Shown here piece after piece: positions 25,085-32,871 of a DNA stretch of 64,000 bases. Position 1 is the stretch's first letter. Every line of letters begins with the position of its first letter. The stretch covers positions 248,001 through 312,000 of the forward strand of contig NZ_PVNG01000013.1 of NCBI RefSeq assembly GCF_003001935.1. The letters run 5' to 3'. The stretch comes from Nonomuraea fuscirosea (lineage in GTDB: Bacteria > Actinomycetota > Actinomycetes > Streptosporangiales > Streptosporangiaceae). A program made the translations under genes and the position numbers. A model generated the notes under the pieces. It searched no databases. It saw only the letters and a list, made by a program, of their open reading frames with translations, and was not told the DNA's origin.

Positions 25085-25989
25085 CCGGCGTGCCCGCCCA
25101 GGGCGGCGACGGCCACGCGGACGCCGGGGTGGGCGGCGAGCGCGGCCCGGGCCTGGTCGGGCGGGCAGCCTGTGAGCAGCCGGACGAGCGCCTCCGGGAT
25201 GCGGCCGCCGGCTTCGGCCAGGGCGGCCTGGCAGACCTCGGCGTCCTCTCCCGTCGCCTCGACGAGCAGGTTCACGGCTCGGGTCTCCAGCTTGGCGTTG
25301 GTGGCGACGAGCCCGACCATGAGGTTCGAGTACGTACGTCCCGCTCTGATCATGAGTGCCGTCGAGAACGCGTTGAGCAGGACCTTGGTGGCCGTGCCCG
25401 CCTTCAGCCTGGTGGAGCCGGTGAGCGCCTCCGCGCCGGTGTCCGCGAGGACGAGAAGGTCGGCCGACTCGCGCAGCGGCGCGCCGGGGGCGCAGGTGAT
25501 CAGCACGGTGAGCGCGCCCGCCGCGCGGGCCGCCCGCAGCGCCCCGGCCACGTACGGGGTGGTGCCCGACGCGGTGATCCCCACGGCCACGCTGTTCTGG
25601 CCGAGCCCGGCGCCGGCGGCGTCGGCGGCCCCGAGCTCCGCGGCGTCCTCCCGATCGACGGACGGGTCGGTGAGCGCTCCGGGCCCGCCGGCGAAGTGGG
25701 CCGTGAACAGGTCACGGGCCACCCCGAACGTCGGCGTGATCTCGGTGGCGTCGAGCACCGCCAGCCGTCCCGACGCGCCGGCGCCGAAGTAGTGCACGTC
25801 GCCGCCGCGGGTCAGCCGGAGATGCGTCTCCTCCACCGCCCGGGCGAGCGGCCCGGTGGCGGCGCGGGCGGCCTCGACGGCCCTGGTGTCCTCGTCGAGC
25901 AGCAGCCGGAGGACGGCTTCTGGCTCCAGGGTGTCGATCCCGGTGGTGCGCGGGTTGCGGCGTTCGGTGGGTGGGGCCGGCTCGGGCAT
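25081..25989 (-). CDS. murQ: N-acetylmuramic acid 6-phosphate etherase
   Basis: SIS-domain lyase that removes D-lactate from MurNAc-6-phosphate to give GlcNAc-6-phosphate during cell-wall recycling. The 302-residue product has ERRNP near the start, FGAGASGRLAVLDATEITPT, GITASGTTPYVAGAL, TRLKAGTATKVLLNAFSTA and YSNLMVGLVATNAKL, all typical of MurQ. Two in-frame ATGs exist (26001 and 25989). The second is favoured because GAGGAG, located within the first codons of the longer form, is 5 nt upstream. Cotranscribed with the kinase and probably with the GH89 gene. Confidence 0.94.
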   Translation of the reverse strand: MPEPAPPTERRNPRTTGIDTLEPEAVLRLLLDEDTRAVEAARAATGPLARAVEETHLRLTRGGDVHYFGAGASGRLAVLDATEITPTFGVARDLFTAHFAGGPGALTDPSVDREDAAELGAADAAGAGLGQNSVAVGITASGTTPYVAGALRAARAAGALTVLITCAPGAPLRESADLLVLADTGAEALTGSTRLKAGTATKVLLNAFSTALMIRAGRTYSNLMVGLVATNAKLETRAVNLLVEATGEDAEVCQAALAEAGGRIPEALVRLLTGCPPDQARAALAAHPGVRVAVAALGGHAG

Positions 25990-26105
25990 CAGGCTCCTCA
26001 TCGGTCGTGGTGCGGAGGCATCGGGCTCCTCATCGGTCGAGGTCCGGAGGGAACATGGTGCTCATCGGTCATGGCCCGCGGGCATCGTGCTCATCGGTCG
26101 TGGTC
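25990..26105 (-). repeat. Four-unit repeat at the GH89/murQ junction
   Basis: The 10-mer CTCATCGGTC (plus strand) occurs at 25997, 26029, 26061 and 26090, spacing 29-32 bp, with partly conserved flanks. Read on the coding strand each unit is GACCGATGAG followed by GAGC or CACC and an ATG, so each repeats a stop/Shine-Dalgarno/start-like cassette. The GH89 stop lies in the first unit and the murQ start in the last. Confidence 0.88.
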
Positions 26106-28298
26106 TGCGGGCCGGGCGAGCGGGCTGGTCTGGCCCGCGTACGCGGTGAAGAGGCGGCGTGATTCCGTGGCCAGGTCGCCCAGGTCGCGCGGCGCCGGTG
26201 GCGGGCCCTCCCGGAGGAAGAGCTCGGCGCGTTCGCGCAGCCGTTCCCGCAGCTCGGCCTCCGGAGCGTCACGCCCGGAGAGAGCCCGGCCGGGGTCGCG
26301 ATGGAGGGCCTGGTCGAGGCCGGTCGCCCACAACGCCCAGCGGTCGCGGTAGTAGCCGCCGACGAGCCCGCTCCAGTGCCGCCCGGCGTAGTCGTCGAGC
26401 AGCGGGTTGTCCGACGTGCCCCACACCGTGATCATGCGGCGGGCGTTGTCGGCCAGGAGCTCGCGCTCCGCGGCGTCGGCGGCGTGCGCCAGCGCCTTGG
26501 ACTCCCAGTGCTGGAAGGTGTACTCGGGACGGCAGGCCAGCATCCGGTCCAGGTCGTCGAAGACCCGCAGGAACCGGTCGAGCTCGGGCCCGGCGGCCGC
26601 GCCCAGCTCGATCGACCGTTCGACGGCGTCGAGGTGGCAGCGGTCGGCGACCCTGGCCATATAGGCCACACCCACCTCGGCGAGGTCGTGCCCGAGCGGA
26701 CCGGCCAGCAGGTCGCGGTCGTGCTCGGCCACCTCGATCAGCCGTTCCCAGGCCCGCGCCAGCGCCTCCGGGCGGTACCAGAGCACGCGGGCGGCGTCGG
26801 CACGCAGCTCGGCCGGCCCGTCCGGGATCCACGCGTAGGAGGGGGCGGCGGTGATGACGCCCTTGAACTGGTCGGGGGCGATCCGCACGCCCCGCGCGTC
26901 GTAGACGGTCCCGAGCAGCCCGTGCCAGGCCGCCCGCAGCTCCTCCGCCCACCGTCCCCCGGTGCCGTACCGCTGGGCGGCGAAGGCGTCGAGCCAGGCG
27001 TCGAGATCGGGCACCTCGGTCCAGATCTGGTCGGCGACGAGCTCGAAGAAGACGGGATTGTTGCGGGTGGCCTCCATGGACAGGCCGATCCCCACCGGCG
27101 GGCTCGGCGCCGCCAGGGCCCCGTCCACCCCGGTCGGCAGGCTCCGCAGGTCGGCCCCCGGATCGGTGCGCCCGCCGAAGTTGAGCAGCGCGCACCAGAG
27201 CCAGGGCTTGCCGGAGAACTCGCGGAAGCGGCCCCACAGCGGGTCGTACTCCGCCCACAGGTCGGCCACGAGCATCCGCTCGTCCGGGATCGCGTCGAGG
27301 AAGGCGTTGACGCGCTCCTCGGTCCAGAAGTCCCGCTGGTAGGAGAACGGCCAGGCCTGCATGAGCCAGACCGCGTCCGGGTCGGCGGCCTGGAGGCCGG
27401 CCAGCGTCGCCGCCGCGACCGCGCCGGGGAAGGCGGGGTCGGCGTCGATGGGGATCATCTCGATGAACGGGTCGGCGGCGTACAGGTGGTCGGTGCCGAA
27501 GAGCTCGATCTGGGCGCGGGTGATCTCGGCGCCGATCCGCTCGTACAGGGGGTCGGCCGGGTCGAGGACCCAGGTCTCGAACCCCTGCCAGGTGCGGCGG
27601 CCGGCCCGTGCCGTGGCCGCGAGCTCGGGCGGGACGTGCCCGGTGAAGGCCGGGAGCACGGGGGTCATGCCGAAGGCGCGCTCGCGGTCGAGGACGCGCG
27701 CCCCGAGCTCGCGGTGGCCGTCCAGCCAGGACGCGGGCAGCGGGCCGGCGAAGCCGTCCAGGCAGCCCATGAACTGGAACGGCAGGTAGCCAGGACCGCC
27801 CAGGAAGGCGCGGATGCGCTCGTCGTCGAGGCCGAGCGCGGAGTAGGCGGCGTGCAGCACGGCCTCGTGCCCGGTGACGGCGAGCGGCATGGTGATGCCG
27901 TGCAGGGCCATCCAGTCGATCTCGCGTTCCCAGTCGGCCCAGTCCCAGTACGGCATCGTGTAGCTGAAGGTGCAGAAGTTGAAGTAGTAGCCCTCCCCGA
28001 CCCGCGCCGTGCCCTCCCTCGGCGGGGCGTCGGGCAGGGCCGTCAGGCCGAGGGGCAGCACCGTGTCCCAGCCGACGGAGACGCCGCAGCGCTCGCGGAG
28101 GTAGTGGTGCAGCGCCACCGAGGCGCTCACCCCGTCCGTGGCGGCGATGGTCAGCACGCCCGCGGCGGCCTCGTAGGCGTACGCGCGCTCGCCGCCGTCG
28201 CGGGCGGCGAACCGGACCGGCTCGGCCGCGGGCCCGATCACGCGGCGGGCCAGGCCGCGGACGGTGTCCGCCCACGCCGGGCCGTCACCTGACGACAT
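26091..28298 (-). CDS. Alpha-N-acetylglucosaminidase, GH89 family
   Basis: Hydrolase for terminal alpha-linked GlcNAc. The 735-residue chain follows the NAGLU layout: N-terminal domain, then the (beta/alpha)8 domain beginning YYFNFCTFSYTMPYWDWADW (about 105-122), IDWMALHGITMPLAVTGHEA, FTGHVPPE, FGTDHLYAADPFIEM and the LLNFGG signature. The two catalytic Glu of the family appear as the Glu of ADPFIEM (about E280) and of LSMEATRNN (about E409). No signal peptide is present, so it should act in the cytoplasm on imported oligosaccharides. Divergent from a ROK regulator and ABC importer; murQ and the kinase lie downstream. Confidence 0.94.
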   Translation of the reverse strand: MSSGDGPAWADTVRGLARRVIGPAAEPVRFAARDGGERAYAYEAAAGVLTIAATDGVSASVALHHYLRERCGVSVGWDTVLPLGLTALPDAPPREGTARVGEGYYFNFCTFSYTMPYWDWADWEREIDWMALHGITMPLAVTGHEAVLHAAYSALGLDDERIRAFLGGPGYLPFQFMGCLDGFAGPLPASWLDGHRELGARVLDRERAFGMTPVLPAFTGHVPPELAATARAGRRTWQGFETWVLDPADPLYERIGAEITRAQIELFGTDHLYAADPFIEMIPIDADPAFPGAVAAATLAGLQAADPDAVWLMQAWPFSYQRDFWTEERVNAFLDAIPDERMLVADLWAEYDPLWGRFREFSGKPWLWCALLNFGGRTDPGADLRSLPTGVDGALAAPSPPVGIGLSMEATRNNPVFFELVADQIWTEVPDLDAWLDAFAAQRYGTGGRWAEELRAAWHGLLGTVYDARGVRIAPDQFKGVITAAPSYAWIPDGPAELRADAARVLWYRPEALARAWERLIEVAEHDRDLLAGPLGHDLAEVGVAYMARVADRCHLDAVERSIELGAAAGPELDRFLRVFDDLDRMLACRPEYTFQHWESKALAHAADAAERELLADNARRMITVWGTSDNPLLDDYAGRHWSGLVGGYYRDRWALWATGLDQALHRDPGRALSGRDAPEAELRERLRERAELFLREGPPPAPRDLGDLATESRRLFTAYAGQTSPLARPADHDR

Positions 28299-28317
28299 CT
28301 GTGGCTCACACCCCTCG

Positions 28318-28345
28318 ACTAATTAGTTCCGTACGGTCCATAATT
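28318..28345. promoter_or_regulatory. AT-rich operator/promoter island between GH89 and ROK genes
   Basis: The 83-bp divergent gap holds a perfect palindrome ACTAATTAGT at 28318-28327, a CCGTACGG palindrome at 28329-28336 and a second TAATTA half at 28341-28346. TAATTA halves 20 bp apart in otherwise GC-rich DNA suit binding by the adjacent ROK regulator. Confidence 0.5.
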
Positions 28346-28381
28346 ATTACCCTACGGCACCCGGACGCGAGGAGACAGAGC

Positions 28382-29638
28382 ATGGAACAGGTCGTGGCCG
28401 CAGGCACGCAGTTCATGCGTGAGGTCAACTCCGTCGCCGTCGTGCGCCGGCTGCGGACCGAGGACAGGATGAGCGTCTCCGCGCTGGCCAAGGCGGTGGG
28501 GCTCTCCCGCCAGGCGGTCACCCGCTCGCTCAACGCGCTCGCCGCCGAGGGCCTGGTCGAGTTCGGCCCCGTCGATCGCGACTCCACCCGGGCGGGGCGG
28601 CCGGCGCAGCTCGTGCGGTTCAGGGCCGAGGCCGGTCACGTGCTCGGCGTGTCGATCAGCCCGCAGGACGTGCGCGTGGCGGTGGCGGATCTGTCCGGCG
28701 CGGTCACGGCCACCGACGCGGTGCAGCTCGCCGCCGGCCTCGGCGGTGCGGAGGTCGTGGAGACGCTCCTGTCCACGGTGGACGGCACCCTGCGCACGGC
28801 CGGAGTCGCAGCGGGCATCACAGCCGGCGGCCTCTGGTTCGCCTCGGTCGGCACCCCCGGCATCGTCGACCCGGCGGCCGGCCTCATCAAACTCATCCCG
28901 AGCATGCCCGGCCTGGCCGGCGACCTCCTCGTCCGCCGGCTGACGCAGGCGCTCGGCTGCCCCGTCTACCTGGACAACGACGTCAAGCTGGCCACGCAGG
29001 GCGAGCGGCGGCGCGACGCGGACCGGCGCGAGGACTCCCTGGTGATGATCCACTGGGGCGAACGGGTCGGCGCCGGCATCGTGCTGAACGGCGAGCTCTA
29101 CCGCGGCGCGTCCAACGACTCCGGCGACGTCGGGTTCCTCGACCTGCTCGGCGCCGACTCGCCCGGCACGGCCCGGTCCCCGCAGGGTCTGGGGCCGTTC
29201 GAGGATCGGGTCGGCGGCGCGGAGATCGTCCGCCAGGCCGCCGCGGCGGCGGGACGCGCCGGCGACGAGGCGCTGCTGTCCCGGATCGAGGCCATGGGCG
29301 AGCACGCCCTCGAAGCCGTGCTCGACGCCGTCGTCACGGGCAGCCCGGCGGCGCTGGAGGCGATCGACGTGGTGGCCCGCCGCTTCGCCAAGGGCATCGC
29401 CGCGATCAGGGCGATCCTCGACCCGCGGCTCGTGGTCATCGGCGGGCCCCTGGCCAGGTGCGGCGAGCCGCTGCTCGCGGCGCTGCGGCGGCATCTGGCG
29501 GGCGAGCCGCTGGACCAGCCGGCGCTGGAGGTCTCGGCGCTGCGGCAGGACGCCGTCGTCCACGGGGCGCTGCTCCACTCGCTGGCCGAGATCGAACGGA
29601 CCAGGTTCGGCCTGGTGAGACCGGGCTCGGCCTGGTGA
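28382..29638 (+). CDS. ROK-family transcriptional regulator
   Basis: A 418-residue ROK protein: N-terminal winged HTH (about residues 18-75, MSVSALAKAVGLSRQAVTRS) fused to a sugar-kinase-like domain (VGTPGIVD, YLDNDVKLA, LVVIGGPLARCG). The Cys-rich zinc motif of ROK proteins and the GH before it are missing; the matching region reads SGDVGFLDLLGADSP. It is therefore more likely a sugar-sensing regulator than an active kinase. ATG at 28382 is chosen for GAGGAG 8 nt upstream. It is divergent from GH89 and lies before the ABC importer genes, which it probably controls. Confidence 0.9.
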   Translation: MEQVVAAGTQFMREVNSVAVVRRLRTEDRMSVSALAKAVGLSRQAVTRSLNALAAEGLVEFGPVDRDSTRAGRPAQLVRFRAEAGHVLGVSISPQDVRVAVADLSGAVTATDAVQLAAGLGGAEVVETLLSTVDGTLRTAGVAAGITAGGLWFASVGTPGIVDPAAGLIKLIPSMPGLAGDLLVRRLTQALGCPVYLDNDVKLATQGERRRDADRREDSLVMIHWGERVGAGIVLNGELYRGASNDSGDVGFLDLLGADSPGTARSPQGLGPFEDRVGGAEIVRQAAAAAGRAGDEALLSRIEAMGEHALEAVLDAVVTGSPAALEAIDVVARRFAKGIAAIRAILDPRLVVIGGPLARCGEPLLAALRRHLAGEPLDQPALEVSALRQDAVVHGALLHSLAEIERTRFGLVRPGSAW

Positions 29639-29740
29639 GGAACGGCCGTCATGAGCACCGTCACGCGAACGACGCGCCCCCGTCATGAGCACCGTCGCGC
29701 GCACGACGCGCCCCCGATTGAGGAGACCGGATTGAGGAGA
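29607..29740 (+). repeat. Three stacked tandem duplications between ROK and ABC genes
   Basis: First, TCGGCCTGGTGAG at 29607 and 29627 (period 20), the second copy holding the ROK stop. Second, a 34-bp unit at 29647-29680 and 29681-29714 (32/34 identical, beginning CGTCATGAGCACCGTC). Third, GATTGAGGAGA at 29716 and 29730 (period 14), the second copy supplying the Shine-Dalgarno of the binding-protein gene. Confidence 0.92.
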
Positions 29741-29746
29741 GAAGTC

Positions 29747-31069
29747 ATGCCCAGGATGACGAGACCGGCCAGGCGCGCGGCGGCCGTGGCGCTCAGCGTC
29801 ACGACGGCGTTCGCGCTGACGTCCTGCGCGGGCGCGAGCAGCTCGGGAGGAGGTACGGCGCCCAAGATCGAGGTGTCGACCACCATCCCGCAGGACCCGG
29901 TGACGCTCACCCTGGCCTACAGCAACGACCCGCCCACGAAGACGCTCATCGACGGCTTCACCAAGAAGCACCCGAACGTCACCATCAAGCCCCAGATGAC
30001 GCCGTTCAACGACTACATCAAGTCCATCAAGCTCTCGATGTCGTCCGACTCGGCGCCGGACATCGCCCAGTACAACCCGGGCGCGATGAACTCCCTGGTC
30101 CCGGCCGGTCTCATCCTCGACCTGAGCCCGTGGTCCCAGGCGTACGGCTGGAGCGGGAAGTTCCCGCCGGCCAGCCTGGAGGTGCTCAGCTCCGACAAGT
30201 CGGCCAAGCAGTTCGGCACCGGCAGCCTGTACGCCGTCCCCGGCGGCCTGTCGGTGCTCGGCGTCTTCTACAACAAGAAGATCGTCACCGAGGTGCCGAA
30301 GACGCTGGCCGACTTCGAGACCGCGATGGCGAAGGCCAAGGAGGCCGGCCGGACCCCGCTGAGCATGGGCGCGCTCCAGGTGGGCGGCTTCCAGCTGTGG
30401 AACGCGCTGCTCAACGTGACCGGCGACGTCGACGCCTACCGGTCGTGGGTGTACGGCAAGCCGGGCGGGACGATCGTGAACCCGGCCGCGCGGCAGGCCG
30501 CCCAGACCATCACCGACTGGGCCAAGAAGGGATACATCCCCTCAGGGGCGAGCGCCACGTCGGACCCCGACGCGCTGGCCGGCTTCGCCAAGGGCGACAC
30601 CGCGTTCGTCATCACCGGCAACTGGGCCGCCCAGACGCTGGAGACGGAGATGAAGGACGACGTGGGCTTCTTCCTGATGCCCACGCCGTCCGCGGACAAG
30701 CCGGCCCAGGTCGCCTCGGGCGCGAGCGTGGCGTACGCGATCTCGGCGAAGTCGAAGCACCCGAACGTGGCGGCGGCGTTCCTCGACTACCTGAGCTCGC
30801 CGGAGGCGGCGAAGATCGAGTTCGACGGCGGGTTCATGCCGGTCGACACGAAGGCCGAACTCGGGGCCACAGGGCTGCGCGGCGACATCGCGAAGGTCTT
30901 CGCGCCGGTGGCGCAGGGCAACGGGATCGTGCCGTTCCCCGACTACGCCTCCCCCGGCATGATCGACAAGCTGACTCCCGGCATCCAGGGCCTGATCAAC
31001 AGCAAGATGACGCCCGACGCGTTCCTGACGTCCCTCCAGGAGTCGTGGGAAGCGCATCATGGCTCGTGA
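29747..31069 (+). CDS. ABC sugar transporter substrate-binding lipoprotein
   Basis: Family 1 extracellular solute-binding protein, 440 residues, with a lipoprotein signal ending LTSC (about residues 22-25). Typical features are VTLTLAYSNDPPTKTLIDGF, SAPDIAQYNPG, LYAVPGGLSVLGVFYNKKIV and GDTAFVITGNWAAQTL. ATG at 29747 is preferred over an extension to 29651 because TGAGGAG precedes it and the lipobox is then at the proper distance. It heads an importer whose permeases follow. Linked GH89 and ROK genes suggest an amino-sugar-containing oligosaccharide as ligand (inference). Confidence 0.92.
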   Translation: MPRMTRPARRAAAVALSVTTAFALTSCAGASSSGGGTAPKIEVSTTIPQDPVTLTLAYSNDPPTKTLIDGFTKKHPNVTIKPQMTPFNDYIKSIKLSMSSDSAPDIAQYNPGAMNSLVPAGLILDLSPWSQAYGWSGKFPPASLEVLSSDKSAKQFGTGSLYAVPGGLSVLGVFYNKKIVTEVPKTLADFETAMAKAKEAGRTPLSMGALQVGGFQLWNALLNVTGDVDAYRSWVYGKPGGTIVNPAARQAAQTITDWAKKGYIPSGASATSDPDALAGFAKGDTAFVITGNWAAQTLETEMKDDVGFFLMPTPSADKPAQVASGASVAYAISAKSKHPNVAAAFLDYLSSPEAAKIEFDGGFMPVDTKAELGATGLRGDIAKVFAPVAQGNGIVPFPDYASPGMIDKLTPGIQGLINSKMTPDAFLTSLQESWEAHHGS

Positions 31070-32018
31070 GCCGAGCACGGCCGTCTCCCCGCCGCGGGCC
31101 GCTCCCGCCCGCGGCGCGGAGACGGCCGGCGGCCCCGCCCGCCCGCCGCGCCGGCTGGGACGGCGGGCGCGGGGCTGGCTCTACGTGCTGCCCGCGCTCG
31201 CGGTCTACCTCGGCTTCGCCATCTGGCCGGCGCTGAACACGCTCCGCCTGTCGCTCCTCACCTGGGACGGCATCCTGCCGCCGGTCTGGGCGGGCTTGTC
31301 CAACTACGTCAAGATCTTTCAGGATGAGGCGCTGTACGAGGCCATCCTGCACAGCCTCGCCCTGATCGTCTTCTTCTCGGTCATCCCCATCGGCGTCGGC
31401 CTGCTCATGACGGCGCTGCTGATGGGCAAGGTGCGCCGGGGCATGACGTTCTTCCGCATCGTCTTCTTCCTCCCCCAGGTCCTGCCGCTCGTCGCCGTCG
31501 GCATCACCTGGCGCTGGCTCTACAGCGAGAACGGCGCCGTCAACCAGCTCCTCGACGCGATCGGGCTGGCCTCCGTCACCCGCGCCTGGCTGGGCGACTA
31601 CGGCCTGGCCCTGATCGCGCTCGGCCTCATCGGGACGTGGGTCATGAGCGGCCTGTGCATGATGCTCTTCCTGGCGGGCGCACAGAAGATCGACCCGTCC
31701 CTGTACGAGGCGGCCCGGCTCGACGGCGCGGGCGCGCTGCGGCAGTTCCGGCACGTCACCGTGCCCGGGGTGCGCAGGGAGATCACGGTCGCCGGCGTGA
31801 TCACCACGATCGCCGCCCTGGCCAGCTTCGACCTCGTCTTCGTCACCACCAACGGCGGCCCGGCGGGGCAGACCAACGTGCCCGGCCTGCTCGTCTACCG
31901 GCTGGCCTTCAACGAGGGCGACATCGGCGGCGCCAGCGCCCTGGCGGTCGTGCTGACCGTCATCGTGATCGCGGTCGTCTCCGCCGTCCGATACTTCACC
32001 AGGGATGAGGAGCGTTGA
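31059..32018 (+). CDS. ABC sugar transporter permease (MalF type)
   Basis: Inner-membrane permease of 319 residues with six predicted helices after a ~40-residue Arg/Pro-rich cytoplasmic start. The coupling helix EAA motif reads LYEAARLDGAGALRQFRHVT. ATG at 31059 lies inside the 3' end of the binding-protein gene (11-bp overlap). No ATPase gene is present, so a shared MsiK-type ATPase elsewhere is expected, as is usual in actinomycetes. Confidence 0.93.
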   Translation: MAREPSTAVSPPRAAPARGAETAGGPARPPRRLGRRARGWLYVLPALAVYLGFAIWPALNTLRLSLLTWDGILPPVWAGLSNYVKIFQDEALYEAILHSLALIVFFSVIPIGVGLLMTALLMGKVRRGMTFFRIVFFLPQVLPLVAVGITWRWLYSENGAVNQLLDAIGLASVTRAWLGDYGLALIALGLIGTWVMSGLCMMLFLAGAQKIDPSLYEAARLDGAGALRQFRHVTVPGVRREITVAGVITTIAALASFDLVFVTTNGGPAGQTNVPGLLVYRLAFNEGDIGGASALAVVLTVIVIAVVSAVRYFTRDEER

Positions 32019-32020
32019 GC

Positions 32021-32836
32021 ATGCGCGGCGGTGTCAGTCTCCGGTACGGCGTCCTCGTCCTGCTGGCGGTGATGGTCTTGGTGCCCTTCGCCGGCATCGT
32101 GCTGGCCGCCCTGCATCCGTCGGGCGCGCAGCTCGACGGGCTGAGCATCCCCGACCGGTGGTCGTGGGAGACTTTCGCGCTGGCCTGGGAGCGGGGCAAC
32201 TTCACCAACCTCATGCGCTCCAGCGTGCTGATCGCGGTCTTCGTGGTGCCGCTCGCGGTGGTGATGGCCACGCTGGCCGGCTACGGTCTCGCGGTGCTCA
32301 GGGTGTGGGGCCACCGGACGTTGTCGTTCGCGTTCGTGATGGGGCTCACGCTGCCGATCGAGGTCATCGTGGTGGCGCTCTACTTCAACCTGCGCGAGGT
32401 CGGCCTCACCGACTCGTACGTGGGCGTCATCCTGGCCGAGGCGGCGCTGTTCATGCCGTTCGGGGTGTACTGGATGCAGACGCACTTCTCGAACGTGCCC
32501 GAGGAGCTGATCGAGGCGGCCCGCATCGACGGCGCCAGGGATCTCGTGGTGCTGGCGCGGGTGCTGCTGCCGATCTCGTGGCCCGCGGTCACCACGCTGT
32601 CCGTGCTGTACTTCATGTGGTCGTGGAACCAGTTCATGCTGGTGCTGGTCATGATGCAGGACCCGGACCGGCGTACGGCGCCGAGCGGGCTGGGGCTCTT
32701 CGTCGGCCAGTACACGACGGACATCCCGCTGCTGGCGGCGGCCTGCCTGATCGTCATCGCGCCGATCGTCGTCGTGTACCTCGTCTTCCAGCGCAGCTTC
32801 GTCAGCGGCATCACCCAGGGCGCCATCAAGGGCTGA
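32021..32836 (+). CDS. ABC sugar transporter permease (MalG type)
   Basis: Second permease, 271 residues, six helices, EAA motif EELIEAARIDGARDLVVLAR. ATG at 32021 is preferred; a TTG at 32015 overlapping the previous stop is possible, and GAGGAG at 32007-32012 could serve either. It completes the binding-protein/permease/permease set. Convergent with the D-amino acid dehydrogenase gene 35 bp away. Confidence 0.93.
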   Translation: MRGGVSLRYGVLVLLAVMVLVPFAGIVLAALHPSGAQLDGLSIPDRWSWETFALAWERGNFTNLMRSSVLIAVFVVPLAVVMATLAGYGLAVLRVWGHRTLSFAFVMGLTLPIEVIVVALYFNLREVGLTDSYVGVILAEAALFMPFGVYWMQTHFSNVPEELIEAARIDGARDLVVLARVLLPISWPAVTTLSVLYFMWSWNQFMLVLVMMQDPDRRTAPSGLGLFVGQYTTDIPLLAAACLIVIAPIVVVYLVFQRSFVSGITQGAIKG

Positions 32837-32871
32837 GGAGGCCGGCCGCGCTGTGCACGCGGACGGGATCC

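Noticed and set aside
25990..26105. CRISPR-like array
   Set aside because: Only four degenerate 10-bp cores at 29-32 bp spacing, no conserved long repeat, no unique spacers and no cas genes.
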